Source: an uncultured beta proteobacterium
GTDB taxonomy: Bacteria; Pseudomonadota; Gammaproteobacteria; Burkholderiales; SG8-41
Direction of reading: 5' to 3'
Length of the DNA: 64,000 nucleotides
Assembly (NCBI GenBank): GCA_903905655.1
Contig: CAIVHG010000015.1
Location: forward strand, 46,760-110,759
Position numbers and translations under genes: made by a program. The notes under the pieces were generated by a model. That model ran no database searches. It saw nothing but the letters and a program-made list of their open reading frames with translations, and was not told the origin of the DNA. This document shows, piece after piece, positions 8,154 to 16,394 of this stretch (the first letter of the stretch is position 1; each line of letters starts with the position of its first letter).

Positions 8154-10241
8154 ATGATCAACACCCTCAATCTACCGCGCCTTTCTTCGACGGAAGTATT
8201 GCGCGGCCTAGCCGGGCCGACGCTGATCGTGATGCTGCTCGCGATGATGGTGTTGCCGCTGCCGCCGTTCATGCTCGACATGTTTTTCACGTTCAACATC
8301 GCGTTCTCCATCATGGTGCTGCTGGTCGGCATGCAAACCGTCAAGGCCCTCGATTTCGCAGTCTTTCCAACCGTGCTGCTGGTGACCACGTTGCTGCGGT
8401 TGTCGCTCAACATCGCTTCCACGCGGGTGGTGCTGCTCGAGGGGCACACCGGGCCCGCAGCTGCCGGCAAGGTAATCGAGTCCTTCGGCCATTTCCTGGT
8501 GGGCAACAACTATGCGGTCGGCCTGGTGGTGTTCATCATCATGATCATCATCAACTTCGTGGTCATCACCAAGGGCGCCGGCCGTATCGCCGAGGTCGGT
8601 GCCCGCTTCACTCTCGATGCAATGCCGGGCAAGCAGATGGCGATCGACGCCGATCTCAACGCCGGGCTGATCGGCGAGGACGAGGCGCGCAAGCGCCGCT
8701 CGGTAATCGCGCAGGAAGCCGACTTCTACGGTTCCATGGATGGCGCGAGCAAATTCGTGCGCGGCGACGCGGTGGCCGGCATCATCATCCTGCTCATCAA
8801 CATCTTCGGCGGCCTGATCGTGGGCGTCATGCAGCACGACATGGACTTCGCGTCAGCCGCGAAAGTCTACACGCTGCTCACCATCGGCGACGGGCTGGTT
8901 GCGCAGATTCCGGCGCTCATCATATCGACCGCCGCCGGCCTGGTGGTGAGCCGCGTCAGCACCGAAGAGGACACGGGAGCGCAGCTGCTGTCGCAGGTGA
9001 TCGCGCGCCCGCAAGCCCTCCTGGTGACCGCCGGCATCATCGGCACCATGGGCCTGATCCCGGGCATGCCGCACCTTGCGTTTCTCATGCTCGCCGCCGG
9101 CATGGCCGCCGTCGCCTATCGCGTACGCAGCGGCACGGTGTCCAGCGAGCGCGCCGCGACCGCGGCGGTACTCGCCGAGCCCGCAACGGAGGCGCAGGAC
9201 GTGAGCTGGAACGATGTCATGCCGGTCGACACGCTGGGCCTCGAAGTCGGCTACCGCTTGATACCGCTCGTCGACCAGGTGCAGGACGGCGAACTTCTGC
9301 GGCGCATCAAGGCGATCCGGCGCAAATTCGCGCAGGAGATCGGCTTCCTGCCGCCCGCCATTCATATCCGCGACAACCTCGAACTGCCGCCGAACGGTTA
9401 TCGCATTACGCTCAAGGGCGTGGAGATCGGCCAGCACGAATCGCACGCCGGCATGTATCTCGCGATCAACCCGGGACGCGTCACCGCGCAGCTGCCGGGT
9501 GTCGCGACTTCCGATCCTGCATTCAATCTGCCCGCCGTGTGGGTAGACGCCGCGCACCGCGACCAGGCGCAGCAATGCGGCTATACGGTGGTCGATGCCG
9601 GCACCGTGGTTGCCACACACATCAGCCAGCTGCTGCAGACGCATTGCGCGGATCTGCTGGGGCGCCGCGAACTGCAACAGCTGCTCGATCACCTGTCCGT
9701 GGAAACGCCCAAGCTGCTGGAGGACGTGATACCCAAACTTCTGCCGATGGCGACGCTGCAGCGCGTGCTGCAGATGCTGCTGGAAGAAGGCGTACACATA
9801 CGCGACATGCGCACCATCGTCGAAGTGGTCGCGGCGCATGCGGCGCGCACTCAGGATGCAGGCGAACTCGCGGCGCTGGTGCGCGCAGCACTCGGCCGCG
9901 CCATCGTCCAGCAGCTGTTTCCGGGCAAAGCCGAACTGCAGGTGATCGCGCTCGACCCGGCGCTCGAGCGCTTGCTGCTGCAAAGCGTACAGGCCGGCGG
10001 CGCCGACACGGGCGTGATCGAGCCCGAACTCGCGGACGCGCTGCTGCGCGGAGCGGCGGCCGCGGCCGCGCACCAGGAGCAGCTGGGGCTGCCCGCGGTG
10101 CTGCTGGTGCCGGCGCCGTTGCGATTGCTGCTGTCGCGCTTCCTGCGCCGCGCGAATCCCCATCTCAGGGTGCTCGCTCACACTGAAGTGCCGGATGCGC
10201 GCGCCATCAAGTTCACGTCAGTGGTCGGGAGCAAATCATGA
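8154..10241 (+). CDS. flhA: Flagellar export gate protein FlhA
   Basis: A 695-residue FHIPEP-family protein that forms the nonameric export gate ring. Transmembrane segments occupy about residues 20-320, including the conserved FPTVLLVTTLLRLSLNIAST and the charged loop with DADLNAGLI and GDAVAG. The cytoplasmic chaperone-docking domain covers about 350-690. Length matches the family (about 690-700 aa). The last bases ATGA overlap flhF, so translation is coupled. Confidence 0.96.
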   Translation: MINTLNLPRLSSTEVLRGLAGPTLIVMLLAMMVLPLPPFMLDMFFTFNIAFSIMVLLVGMQTVKALDFAVFPTVLLVTTLLRLSLNIASTRVVLLEGHTGPAAAGKVIESFGHFLVGNNYAVGLVVFIIMIIINFVVITKGAGRIAEVGARFTLDAMPGKQMAIDADLNAGLIGEDEARKRRSVIAQEADFYGSMDGASKFVRGDAVAGIIILLINIFGGLIVGVMQHDMDFASAAKVYTLLTIGDGLVAQIPALIISTAAGLVVSRVSTEEDTGAQLLSQVIARPQALLVTAGIIGTMGLIPGMPHLAFLMLAAGMAAVAYRVRSGTVSSERAATAAVLAEPATEAQDVSWNDVMPVDTLGLEVGYRLIPLVDQVQDGELLRRIKAIRRKFAQEIGFLPPAIHIRDNLELPPNGYRITLKGVEIGQHESHAGMYLAINPGRVTAQLPGVATSDPAFNLPAVWVDAAHRDQAQQCGYTVVDAGTVVATHISQLLQTHCADLLGRRELQQLLDHLSVETPKLLEDVIPKLLPMATLQRVLQMLLEEGVHIRDMRTIVEVVAAHAARTQDAGELAALVRAALGRAIVQQLFPGKAELQVIALDPALERLLLQSVQAGGADTGVIEPELADALLRGAAAAAAHQEQLGLPAVLLVPAPLRLLLSRFLRRANPHLRVLAHTEVPDARAIKFTSVVGSKS

Positions 10242-11356
10242 ACGCCAGAAAATTCTTCGGCTATACCTCGCGCGAGGTCCTCGGCAAAGTGCGGCAGGCG
10301 CTCGGCGAGGATGCGCTGATCGTCTCCAACCGCGCGCACGCCGGTGGCATCGAGATCATGGCGATACCCGCAGCCGGGCAGAGCGAGGCTGCCGCCGCGG
10401 ACACACAATCCGCCGACGGGATGCCGCAGCTGATGCGCGAGATGGGCGCGATGAAATCGCTGCTGCAGCACGAGCTGTCCGGAATGGCGTGGCTCAACCT
10501 TAAGCAGCGTTCGCCGGCGCGCGCGGAGATGATGCAGTCGCTGCTGGCCACCGGATTCTCTGCAGTGCTGGCACGCGAATTGACGGGCGCGGTGGAGGAA
10601 CAGGGGAGCATCGCGCAGGCGCGCACCGCCGTGAGCGCAGAACTCGAGCGCCGGCTGCCATTGCTGGCGCGCGAAGCCCTGGTCGAAGACGGCGGAGTCT
10701 ACGCGCTCGTCGGTCCCACCGGTGTCGGCAAGACCACCACCATCGCCAAGCTCGCGGCGCGCTGCGTGGTGCGCAACGGGGCGCAGGGGCTCGCGCTCCT
10801 TACCACCGACAGCTATCGCATCGCGGCTCAGGACCAGCTGCGCATCTACGGCACCATCCTCGAGGTGCCGGTGCATGCGATCCGGGACGCGGCCGACCTC
10901 AAGTCCACGCTCGAGCTATTGCGCGACAAGCACACGATATTGATCGACACGCTGGGCATGAGCCAGCGCGACCCGCGGGTGCGCGAACACCAGGAGCTGC
11001 TCGCGCAGGGTGGCGGCGTCAAACAGCTGTTGCTGTTGAACGCCACCGCAAATGCGGCAACGCTCGATGAAGTGGTCGGCGCCTATGCTCAGGGGGGCGT
11101 GCACGGCTGCATCATCACCAAGCTCGATGAAGCGGCGGGAGTCGCCACGGCGCTCGACGTTGCGATCCGGCACAAGCTCACCGTCAACTATGTCACCGAC
11201 GGCCAGCGGGTGCCGGAAGATCTGCACCTGCCGAATCGATCGTATTTGCTGGCGAGTGCCACGCAGCCAATCTCCGATACTGCCACGCATGGGCTGCGGC
11301 CCGAGGAGTATGGGCTGGTGATGCGCGCCGCCGAGCAGCGGGCCGCATATGTCTGA
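10238..11356 (+). CDS. flhF: Signal-recognition-type GTPase FlhF
   Basis: A 372-residue SRP-family GTPase that sets the polar position of the flagellum. Order: basic N-terminal B domain (MNARKFFGYTSREVLGKVRQ), N domain (about 100-150), G domain with G1 GPTGVGKTT (159-167), DSYR (191-194), DTLG (237-240) and a TKLDEA guanine-specificity motif. It overlaps flhA by 4 nt and flhG by 8 nt. With FlhG next to it, a polar flagellation pattern is the simplest inference. Confidence 0.94.
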   Translation: MNARKFFGYTSREVLGKVRQALGEDALIVSNRAHAGGIEIMAIPAAGQSEAAAADTQSADGMPQLMREMGAMKSLLQHELSGMAWLNLKQRSPARAEMMQSLLATGFSAVLARELTGAVEEQGSIAQARTAVSAELERRLPLLAREALVEDGGVYALVGPTGVGKTTTIAKLAARCVVRNGAQGLALLTTDSYRIAAQDQLRIYGTILEVPVHAIRDAADLKSTLELLRDKHTILIDTLGMSQRDPRVREHQELLAQGGGVKQLLLLNATANAATLDEVVGAYAQGGVHGCIITKLDEAAGVATALDVAIRHKLTVNYVTDGQRVPEDLHLPNRSYLLASATQPISDTATHGLRPEEYGLVMRAAEQRAAYV

Positions 11357-12230
11357 GGTGAGATTCGATCAGGCCGCCGGCCTGCGTCGCATGCAGGCGC
11401 TGCATCGCGTGCGCGCAGTTGCATTCGCGTCCGGCGTGCACGGCGTGGGCACGACGACCGCGGTGATCAATGTCGCGGCAGCGCTCGCCGCCGGCGGACG
11501 CCGGGTGCTGGTGATCGACGATAGCGGCGGCCGCAACAGTGCGCCAACGCTGCTCGGCCTGCGGCCGCGCTTCGGGCTGGCGCAGGTGTTGCGCGCCGCC
11601 TGCGCATTCGACGATGCATTGCTGAGTGGAGAGTGCGGGTTCGACGTCCTCGCGGCGAGCGGCGAAGCCAAGCCGGCGGCGCGGCTGCGCGCACACGCGG
11701 GCGTCGATCTCAACACGCTGCTGGGCGCGCTCGGGGAGCGCTACGACCTGGTGCTGATCGATGCCGGCACCGCAGAATACTCGCCACGGCGCCAAGGGCC
11801 TCTGGTGGCGCACACCATTGTCGTTTCCGCGCCCGCTGCGCCTACCATCACTGCGGCCTATGCGCTCGTCAAACGCCTGTGCGCGCAGTCTTGCGGCGCG
11901 CTGCACGTGCTGCTCACGTGCGCGGACTCGAAGGCCAATGCGCGGGTAATTTTCGACAACCTGAAGGCGCTCGCCGCAAGCCGCCTGCACAAGGCAATCG
12001 ACTGCCTGGGCGCGATCGCCTGCGACGAGCACATAGCGCGTTCACGCCGGACGCTCGCGCCGGTAACGCATGCTTACCCCGCTTCGTCCGCGGCCGCGGA
12101 CTTCCGGCGCGTCGCGCAGGCGATTGCCGCCTGGCCGGCGCGTTGTCCGCTGCTGCCCGCAGCGGACCAATACTTGCAGCGCACTCGCGTGAGTTCCCCA
12201 TCCCATGTCTACGCAGGAGTTCAACCATGA
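11349..12230 (+). CDS. flhG: FlhG/FleN MinD-like protein with degenerate P-loop
   Basis: A 293-residue MinD/ParA-fold protein in the position of FlhG (FleN, YlxH), which limits flagellar number. The N-terminal DQAAGLR (residues 7-13) matches the DQAxxLR motif by which FlhG stimulates FlhF GTPase. The deviant Walker A that normally reads KGGVGKT is here VHGVGTT (about 30-36), so both the signature lysine and the P-loop lysine are gone. A Walker-B-like YDLVLIDAG remains. ATP-driven membrane cycling is therefore doubtful, while FlhF activation may persist. It overlaps fliA by ATGA. Confidence 0.88.
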   Translation: MSEVRFDQAAGLRRMQALHRVRAVAFASGVHGVGTTTAVINVAAALAAGGRRVLVIDDSGGRNSAPTLLGLRPRFGLAQVLRAACAFDDALLSGECGFDVLAASGEAKPAARLRAHAGVDLNTLLGALGERYDLVLIDAGTAEYSPRRQGPLVAHTIVVSAPAAPTITAAYALVKRLCAQSCGALHVLLTCADSKANARVIFDNLKALAASRLHKAIDCLGAIACDEHIARSRRTLAPVTHAYPASSAAADFRRVAQAIAAWPARCPLLPAADQYLQRTRVSSPSHVYAGVQP

Positions 12231-12940
12231 TCAAGAATGCCGTTGACAAAGCCGAGGTCGAGCGTTGCGTCAAGCAGTTTGCGCCGCTCGTCAAGCGGCT
12301 CGCCTATTACATGATGGCGTCGCTGCCGCGCAGCATCGAACTCGACGACGTGATCCAGTCCGGCATGATGGGCTTGCTGGATGCGGCCACGCGCTTCGAC
12401 GACTCTCTGGGTGCGCAGTTTGAAACCTATGCCGTGCAGCGCATTCGCGGCGCGATGCTCGACGGTCTGCGGCAATCGGACTGGCTGCCGCGCAGCCTGC
12501 GCAAGAGCCTGCGTCAGGTCGAGGCCACGATCGGCAAGCTCGAGCAGGCGAACGGGCGCCCACCCACCGAAAGCGAGCTGGCCGCAGCGCTCGGCATGTC
12601 GCTTCCTGATTATCAGCGCCTGCTGCAGGACGCGCGCGGTTATCAGCTGGTGTCCAGCGACGATCTGCAGGGGCCAGGCGACGAAAGCTTCATCGACCAT
12701 TACTGCGCCGACGAGCGGCCCGATCCGCTGCAGATGCTGCTCGATCAGGACCAGCGGCGCACGCTGGTCACGGCGATCGAGGATCTGCCAGAGCGCGAGC
12801 AGAAGGTAATGGCCCTCTACTACGAGCAGGACCTCAACCTGCGGGAGATCGGCGAGGTCCTCGGGGTGAGCGAATCGCGCGTGTGCCAGCTGCACAGCCA
12901 GGCGATCGCCCGCCTGCGCAGCCGCCTGCGTCCGCGTTAA
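12227..12940 (+). CDS. fliA: RNA polymerase sigma factor for flagellar operon FliA (sigma-28)
   Basis: A 237-residue sigma-28 that transcribes class 3 genes (flagellin, chemotaxis, motor). The ATG at 12227 has RBS AGGAG 6 nt upstream and gives normal length; the much longer ORF-track start is an extension into flhG. Region 2 (LDDVIQSGMMGLLDAATRFD...FETYAVQRIRGAMLDGLR), region 3 and region 4 (LPEREQKVMALYYEQDLNLREIGEVLGVSESRV) are all present. Its activity would be held by FlgM, encoded next on the other strand. Confidence 0.97.
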   Translation: MIKNAVDKAEVERCVKQFAPLVKRLAYYMMASLPRSIELDDVIQSGMMGLLDAATRFDDSLGAQFETYAVQRIRGAMLDGLRQSDWLPRSLRKSLRQVEATIGKLEQANGRPPTESELAAALGMSLPDYQRLLQDARGYQLVSSDDLQGPGDESFIDHYCADERPDPLQMLLDQDQRRTLVTAIEDLPEREQKVMALYYEQDLNLREIGEVLGVSESRVCQLHSQAIARLRSRLRPR

Positions 12941-12957
12941 TTCAGTAAGAAATAATT

Positions 12958-13434
12958 CTAGACGACCGCGCGCGTGCGCGCGGAATGCAGGCTGACAGTG
13001 CTGCCATCGGGCGCGTAGGTGCGCGGGATGCGTGCTGCGCTAAGCAAAGCATCCAGTGCCTGCTGAGTGCCGTGCAGGCGGGTGCTGATAAGCCTGCCGT
13101 TCGTGGTATTGAGCCGTTGCGCGATGCGCGTGGTCTCGAGCAGCGACTGCCAGGCGCGTGCAAGTTCTCCGGCATCGGCACGCTTACGCAGCAGGGATTC
13201 CATGCTTCCTGCAGCCTGCGTGTGTCCGGATGCCTGCAGCAGCGCGTCGCGCTGCTGCGAGTACGCACTCAGGCGCGAGAGCAGTTGCTCCTTGGACGCT
13301 GTCCGCGCGGCAAGATGCTCGACCTGGCCGGATGCCAGCGCCTGCTGTTCGTCGTGCAGCAGGGCCACCAGGGCGCGCACTACGGCGCATTCCGCGTCCA
13401 GCTCGTCTTTCAGCTGAGGGCGTTCGATAGCCAT
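12958..13434 (-). CDS. flgN: Flagellar export chaperone FlgN
   Basis: A 158-residue mostly helical protein of the FlgN family, the export chaperone for hook-filament junction proteins FlgK and FlgL. It carries the N-terminal long helix with LLHDEQQALASGQVEHLAARTASKEQLL and a C-terminal amphipathic region (NTTNGRLISTRLHGTQQALDAL), which is the substrate-binding part in the family. It follows flgM by 59 nt on the minus strand and converges on fliA with only 17 nt between stops. Confidence 0.88.
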   Translation of the reverse strand: MAIERPQLKDELDAECAVVRALVALLHDEQQALASGQVEHLAARTASKEQLLSRLSAYSQQRDALLQASGHTQAAGSMESLLRKRADAGELARAWQSLLETTRIAQRLNTTNGRLISTRLHGTQQALDALLSAARIPRTYAPDGSTVSLHSARTRAVV

Positions 13435-13493
13435 CGCTTAGGCTGCCCGGCAGGTAATCGCTGCAGCAGTCTTGTTCAGGCCGCGACCGGTGT

Positions 13494-13802
13494 TCACGCT
13501 TTGTGCGCGTACATCAGTTCCTGGGCCGTCCTCAGCAGATTGTCCGCGATTTTGCCTGCATCGATCTTGAAGTGGCCGTCGCTGATCGCCTGTTTGATCG
13601 CCGCCACGCGGGCAGGATCGATGACAGGCGTGTCTGCGAAGCCCTTCTCGATGGCCTGCATCTGGGCCGAACGCGCGCTCAGCTGCACGCTGGTGCTGCC
13701 TCCAATAGCGGACTCCGGCTGGACAGCGCGCTTGGCTGGCCGCGCCGGCTCTTCGGCTATGACGTTGCTTGGAACGGAAACGATAGTAGTGTCGATTTTC
13801 AT
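13494..13802 (-). CDS. flgM: Anti-sigma-28 factor FlgM
   Basis: A 102-residue anti-sigma factor that binds FliA and is exported after hook completion. The C-terminal sigma-binding half is recognisable (VDPARVAAIKQAI-type helix seen as IDPARVAAIKQAISDGHFKI, then KIADNLL), and the N-terminal half is low complexity and probably disordered, as expected. A sigma-28-like promoter lies 24 nt upstream of the ATG, giving autoregulation on top of read-through from flgA. RBS GGAGG is present. Confidence 0.93.
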   Translation of the reverse strand: MKIDTTIVSVPSNVIAEEPARPAKRAVQPESAIGGSTSVQLSARSAQMQAIEKGFADTPVIDPARVAAIKQAISDGHFKIDAGKIADNLLRTAQELMYAHKA

Positions 13803-13825
13803 TGCGTGAACCCTCCTACCCGGTG

Positions 13826-13853
13826 ATTACGGACGCTGGGGACCCGAACTTTA
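13826..13853 (-). promoter_or_regulatory. Candidate sigma-28 promoter of flgM
   Basis: On the minus strand: TAAA, 16 nt, TCCGTAAT, inside the 59-nt flgA-flgM gap. The sequence TAAAGTT at the -35 is shared with the fliC and cheY candidates. Class 3 transcription of flgM is known in enteric bacteria. Confidence 0.45.
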
Positions 13854-13861
13854 GCTTTATT

Positions 13862-14560
13862 TCAAAATCGCACTTCGATGACGCCGCCGGCCCGTGCAAT
13901 TCCGCTCACGGTCTGCCCGGAGGCGGTACGCACCTGGGCGACCTGCCCCTCGCCGGCGTTGTTGAGCGCTTTGCCTTCGGCGCTTACACGGAAGCCGCTG
14001 CCCGCCGATCGCAGTTGCACGGACTGGCCCTGCAGCACAACCATCGGCAGGCGCAGCATGTCCAGGCGCAGCGGTTGTCCGGCCGGGACCCCGGAGGCAA
14101 GCGTACGGCCCTGGGCTTGTTGCTGTGATGTGACCGTCGCGCTCGGCAAAGCCGTGAGATCGCCGCTTTGAATTGCATAGTCGCCTGCGCTCAGGGTTTG
14201 ACCCTGCGAGAGCGGCCGCGCTGCCACCAGATATTCCCCGGTGACCTTCACCTGCACCGTGACATAGAGGCTCCACGGTGCGGCGCCGCTGCAGCGCACC
14301 GCGACCGAGCTTGCGCCCCACAGGCGCGCGCCAGCAGGCATGGCGACTTCGAGAGCCGGGCAGGCCGGCAGCGCGAGTCGCGGATCGATCGCGCCCAGCG
14401 TGTAGGTAACGGTCCCCGGCAGGCCCGCCGTCTGCACGCGCATAAAATCCTCCACCGCATGGCGGATCGCTGCCGGGTCCTGGCGCTGGATTTCCTGCGC
14501 CTGCGCGAGCGTGGACCCCAGCAACGCAGCGGCGCAGAGCACGATTCTCGAAGTATGCAT
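13862..14560 (-). CDS. flgA: Flagellar P-ring assembly chaperone FlgA
   Basis: A 232-residue periplasmic chaperone for FlgI polymerisation. The ATG at 14560 (MHTSRIVLCAAALLG) is chosen because it starts directly with a signal peptide ending near AQAQ (about residue 21); the ORF-track start is a TTG further out. The C-terminal SAF-type domain is present (VAARPLSQGQTLSAGDYAIQ...GQPLRLDMLR). It is the first gene of flgA-flgM-flgN and diverges from flgB. Confidence 0.92.
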   Translation of the reverse strand: MHTSRIVLCAAALLGSTLAQAQEIQRQDPAAIRHAVEDFMRVQTAGLPGTVTYTLGAIDPRLALPACPALEVAMPAGARLWGASSVAVRCSGAAPWSLYVTVQVKVTGEYLVAARPLSQGQTLSAGDYAIQSGDLTALPSATVTSQQQAQGRTLASGVPAGQPLRLDMLRLPMVVLQGQSVQLRSAGSGFRVSAEGKALNNAGEGQVAQVRTASGQTVSGIARAGGVIEVRF

Positions 14561-14640
14561 GTTTCGGTTTTCGCGTTTGCGCTCGTCGTAGAGTCCGCGC
14601 AATAGGCGGCCAGACGGGAGCGCGCAGTTTCGATGAGGGG

Positions 14641-14701
14641 ATTGTGACGCCGGCGGCTGGTGCGCGAGATCGCAAATAGCTAGGGATTAGCCCCGCTAAT
14701 T
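14641..14701 (-). promoter_or_regulatory. Candidate FlhDC-dependent promoter of flgAMN
   Basis: Reading the minus strand: AATTAGCG, 12 nt, AGCTATTT, 27 nt, CACAAT. It uses the same box as flgB in the opposite direction. The -10 is weak (4 of 6) but is at the fixed distance. Confidence 0.4.
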
Positions 14702-14734
14702 GTGCGATTGCGGAAGCCGCGGCCTGTCTATGAT
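14674..14734 (+). promoter_or_regulatory. Candidate FlhDC-dependent promoter of the flgB operon
   Basis: AAATAGCT, 12 nt, CGCTAATT, 27 nt, TATGAT. Both halves match the inverted AAATAGCG half-sites known for FlhD4C2, and the -10 matches 5 of 6. This is the best box in the window. It leaves a leader of about 150 nt before flgB. Confidence 0.6.
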
Positions 14735-14893
14735 GGGCCACGTTGGAAGAGGTACCGAGTTGAAGTGCGCGTTGATCTGCGCATGCTGCGCTCATCACGC
14801 AAATTGGTGCCCAGCTTTCGTTAACGGCTGTTTGCGCCGTTGCCTGAACCGCAGAGGTGCGGACGGCGCGCTGATCGCAGAAGGAGCCGAACC

Positions 14894-15295
14894 ATGGCAA
14901 GCGCTATCGACAATGCACTGCAGTTTCACTCGCGCGCTCTCGAGTTGCGCGCCTACCGCCAGGAATTGCTCGCATCCAATGTCGCGAACGCCGATACCCC
15001 CGGCTACAAGGCGCGCGACATCGATTTCGGCAGCCAGCTCGAGCAGGTGCTCGCGCAACGCACGACCGGCGTCGCAGCCGAACGCACGCAGGCCGCGCAC
15101 CTCGCCAGCGCTGCGCGGACATCAGGTCCAGGTGCACCCGCATACCGGAACGTGCTGCAACCATCGATTGATGGCAATACTGTCGATATGGACCTCGAGC
15201 GCGCGCAGTTTGCAGACAATGCGATTCACTATGAAGCGAACCTGATGTTCATCAACGGCCAGCTTAAAGCGCTGCTGGCGGCGATACAAGGATAA
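14894..15295 (+). CDS. flgB: Flagellar proximal rod protein FlgB
   Basis: A 133-residue rod protein. The ATG at 14894 follows GAAGGAG, and the ORF-track start is an extension. The N-terminal rod motif [21 protein letters not shown] and the C-terminal helix ([23 protein letters not shown]) are intact. It is the first gene of flgBCDEFGHIJKL and lies 5 nt before flgC. Confidence 0.96.
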   Translation: MASAIDNALQFHSRALELRAYRQELLASNVANADTPGYKARDIDFGSQLEQVLAQRTTGVAAERTQAAHLASAARTSGPGAPAYRNVLQPSIDGNTVDMDLERAQFADNAIHYEANLMFINGQLKALLAAIQG

Positions 15296-15300
15296 TCTCC

Positions 15301-15705
15301 ATGTCATTATTCAATCTATTCAATATCGCCAGCGGCGCGCTCAACGCGCAGTCGCTGCGGCTCAACACCGTCGCCAGCAATCTCGCAAACGCCGACAGCG
15401 CGAGTGGCCCGGATGGCAAACCGTATCGCGCGAAGCAGGTGATATTCGAGAGCGTTCCGCTTGCGGATGAGGCGGCGAGCAGTGTGCGTGTGACGGGCGT
15501 GATCGAAGACAGCGCGCCGATGAAGCAAACCTATGCGCCGGGACATCCACTCGCTGACGCGCAAGGCTACGTCACGATGCCCAATGTGAACGTGGTCGAC
15601 GAGATGGTCAACATGATATCGGCATCGCGCTCCTATCAGAACAACGTCGAGGTGATGAATACCGCGAAGACACTGCTGCTCAAGACTCTGCAGCTCGGCT
15701 CCTAG
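15301..15705 (+). CDS. flgC: Flagellar proximal rod protein FlgC
   Basis: A 134-residue rod protein with the N-terminal [21 protein letters not shown] motif and the C-terminal [23 protein letters not shown] typical of rod/hook axial proteins. Full length. It is followed after 14 nt by flgD with a GAGAGAAAG RBS. Confidence 0.96.
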   Translation: MSLFNLFNIASGALNAQSLRLNTVASNLANADSASGPDGKPYRAKQVIFESVPLADEAASSVRVTGVIEDSAPMKQTYAPGHPLADAQGYVTMPNVNVVDEMVNMISASRSYQNNVEVMNTAKTLLLKTLQLGS

Positions 15706-15719
15706 AGAGAAAGCAAATC

Positions 15720-16379
15720 ATGACCGCCATACAAAGCACGACCGCAACTGTGCCAGCGAATGCGTTAACGCCCGCCGCGACTCCCGCGGGCAACATACAA
15801 GACAGTTTCCTGAAGCTGCTCATCACGCAGCTGAAGAACCAGGACCCGCTGAACCCCATGGACAATGCGCAGATCACGACTCAGCTCGCGCAGATCAATA
15901 CTGTGAATGGCATCCAGCAGCTCAATACCACGATGCAGAGTTTGTCAGGTGCGATGCTGGGCTCGCAGTCGCTGCAGTCGGCGGCGCTGATCGGCCGCAC
16001 GGTAGTGACGGACGGCGATAGTTTGAAGCTCGCCGCAGGCAGCGCGGTCGCCGGCGGCCTGCAGCTTGCGCAGAACGCAGACAGCGTGAAAGTCACGATC
16101 GTCGGCCCCGCTGGCCAGGTTGTGCGCGAGCTGCAGCTGGGACCCCAGGCGGGAGGCATGGTGGCGTTCCAATGGGATGGACGCACCGATGCCGGCGCGA
16201 GTGCGGCGGCCGGCACGTACACCTTCAAGGTAAGCGCCGCGAGCGCTGGGCACACGGTGAACGCGACGCCGCTGGTCGCGGGAACCGTATCGAGTGTAAC
16301 GCTCGGCGCCGATGGCACCCATCTGACCGTAGACGGCGTGGGCGACGTCCGGATGCAGCAAATCAAAAGCATCATGTAA
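15720..16379 (+). CDS. flgD: Flagellar hook cap protein FlgD
   Basis: A 219-residue hook scaffolding protein. The N-terminal export and cap region contains LLITQLKNQDPLNPMDNAQIT, and the C-terminal FlgD Tudor/Ig-like region follows (GPAGQVVRELQLG...GGMVAFQWDGRTDAG). Normal length. It caps the growing hook made by FlgE, the next gene. Confidence 0.95.
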   Translation: MTAIQSTTATVPANALTPAATPAGNIQDSFLKLLITQLKNQDPLNPMDNAQITTQLAQINTVNGIQQLNTTMQSLSGAMLGSQSLQSAALIGRTVVTDGDSLKLAAGSAVAGGLQLAQNADSVKVTIVGPAGQVVRELQLGPQAGGMVAFQWDGRTDAGASAAAGTYTFKVSAASAGHTVNATPLVAGTVSSVTLGADGTHLTVDGVGDVRMQQIKSIM

Positions 16380-16394
16380 CCAAAGGAGATCAAT

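Larger units (their letters stand above)
14561..14893. other. flgA-flgB divergent intergenic region
   Basis: A 333-nt region holding one symmetric FlhDC-type box (14674-14701) with a -10-like hexamer at the same 27-nt distance on each side. This suggests a single bidirectional activator site. The remaining stretch to flgB (about 14735-14880) holds a long leader in which I see no gene. Confidence 0.6.

Noticed and set aside
8853-10181. 442-aa minus-strand ORF opposite flhA
   Set aside because: Same reasoning: full overlap with a highly conserved gene and shadow-like composition.
12966-12983. Perfect palindrome CCGCGCGCGTGCGCGCGG as a fliA/flgN terminator
   Set aside because: It lies within the flgN coding end, is pure CG/GC alternation and has no T-run on either strand.
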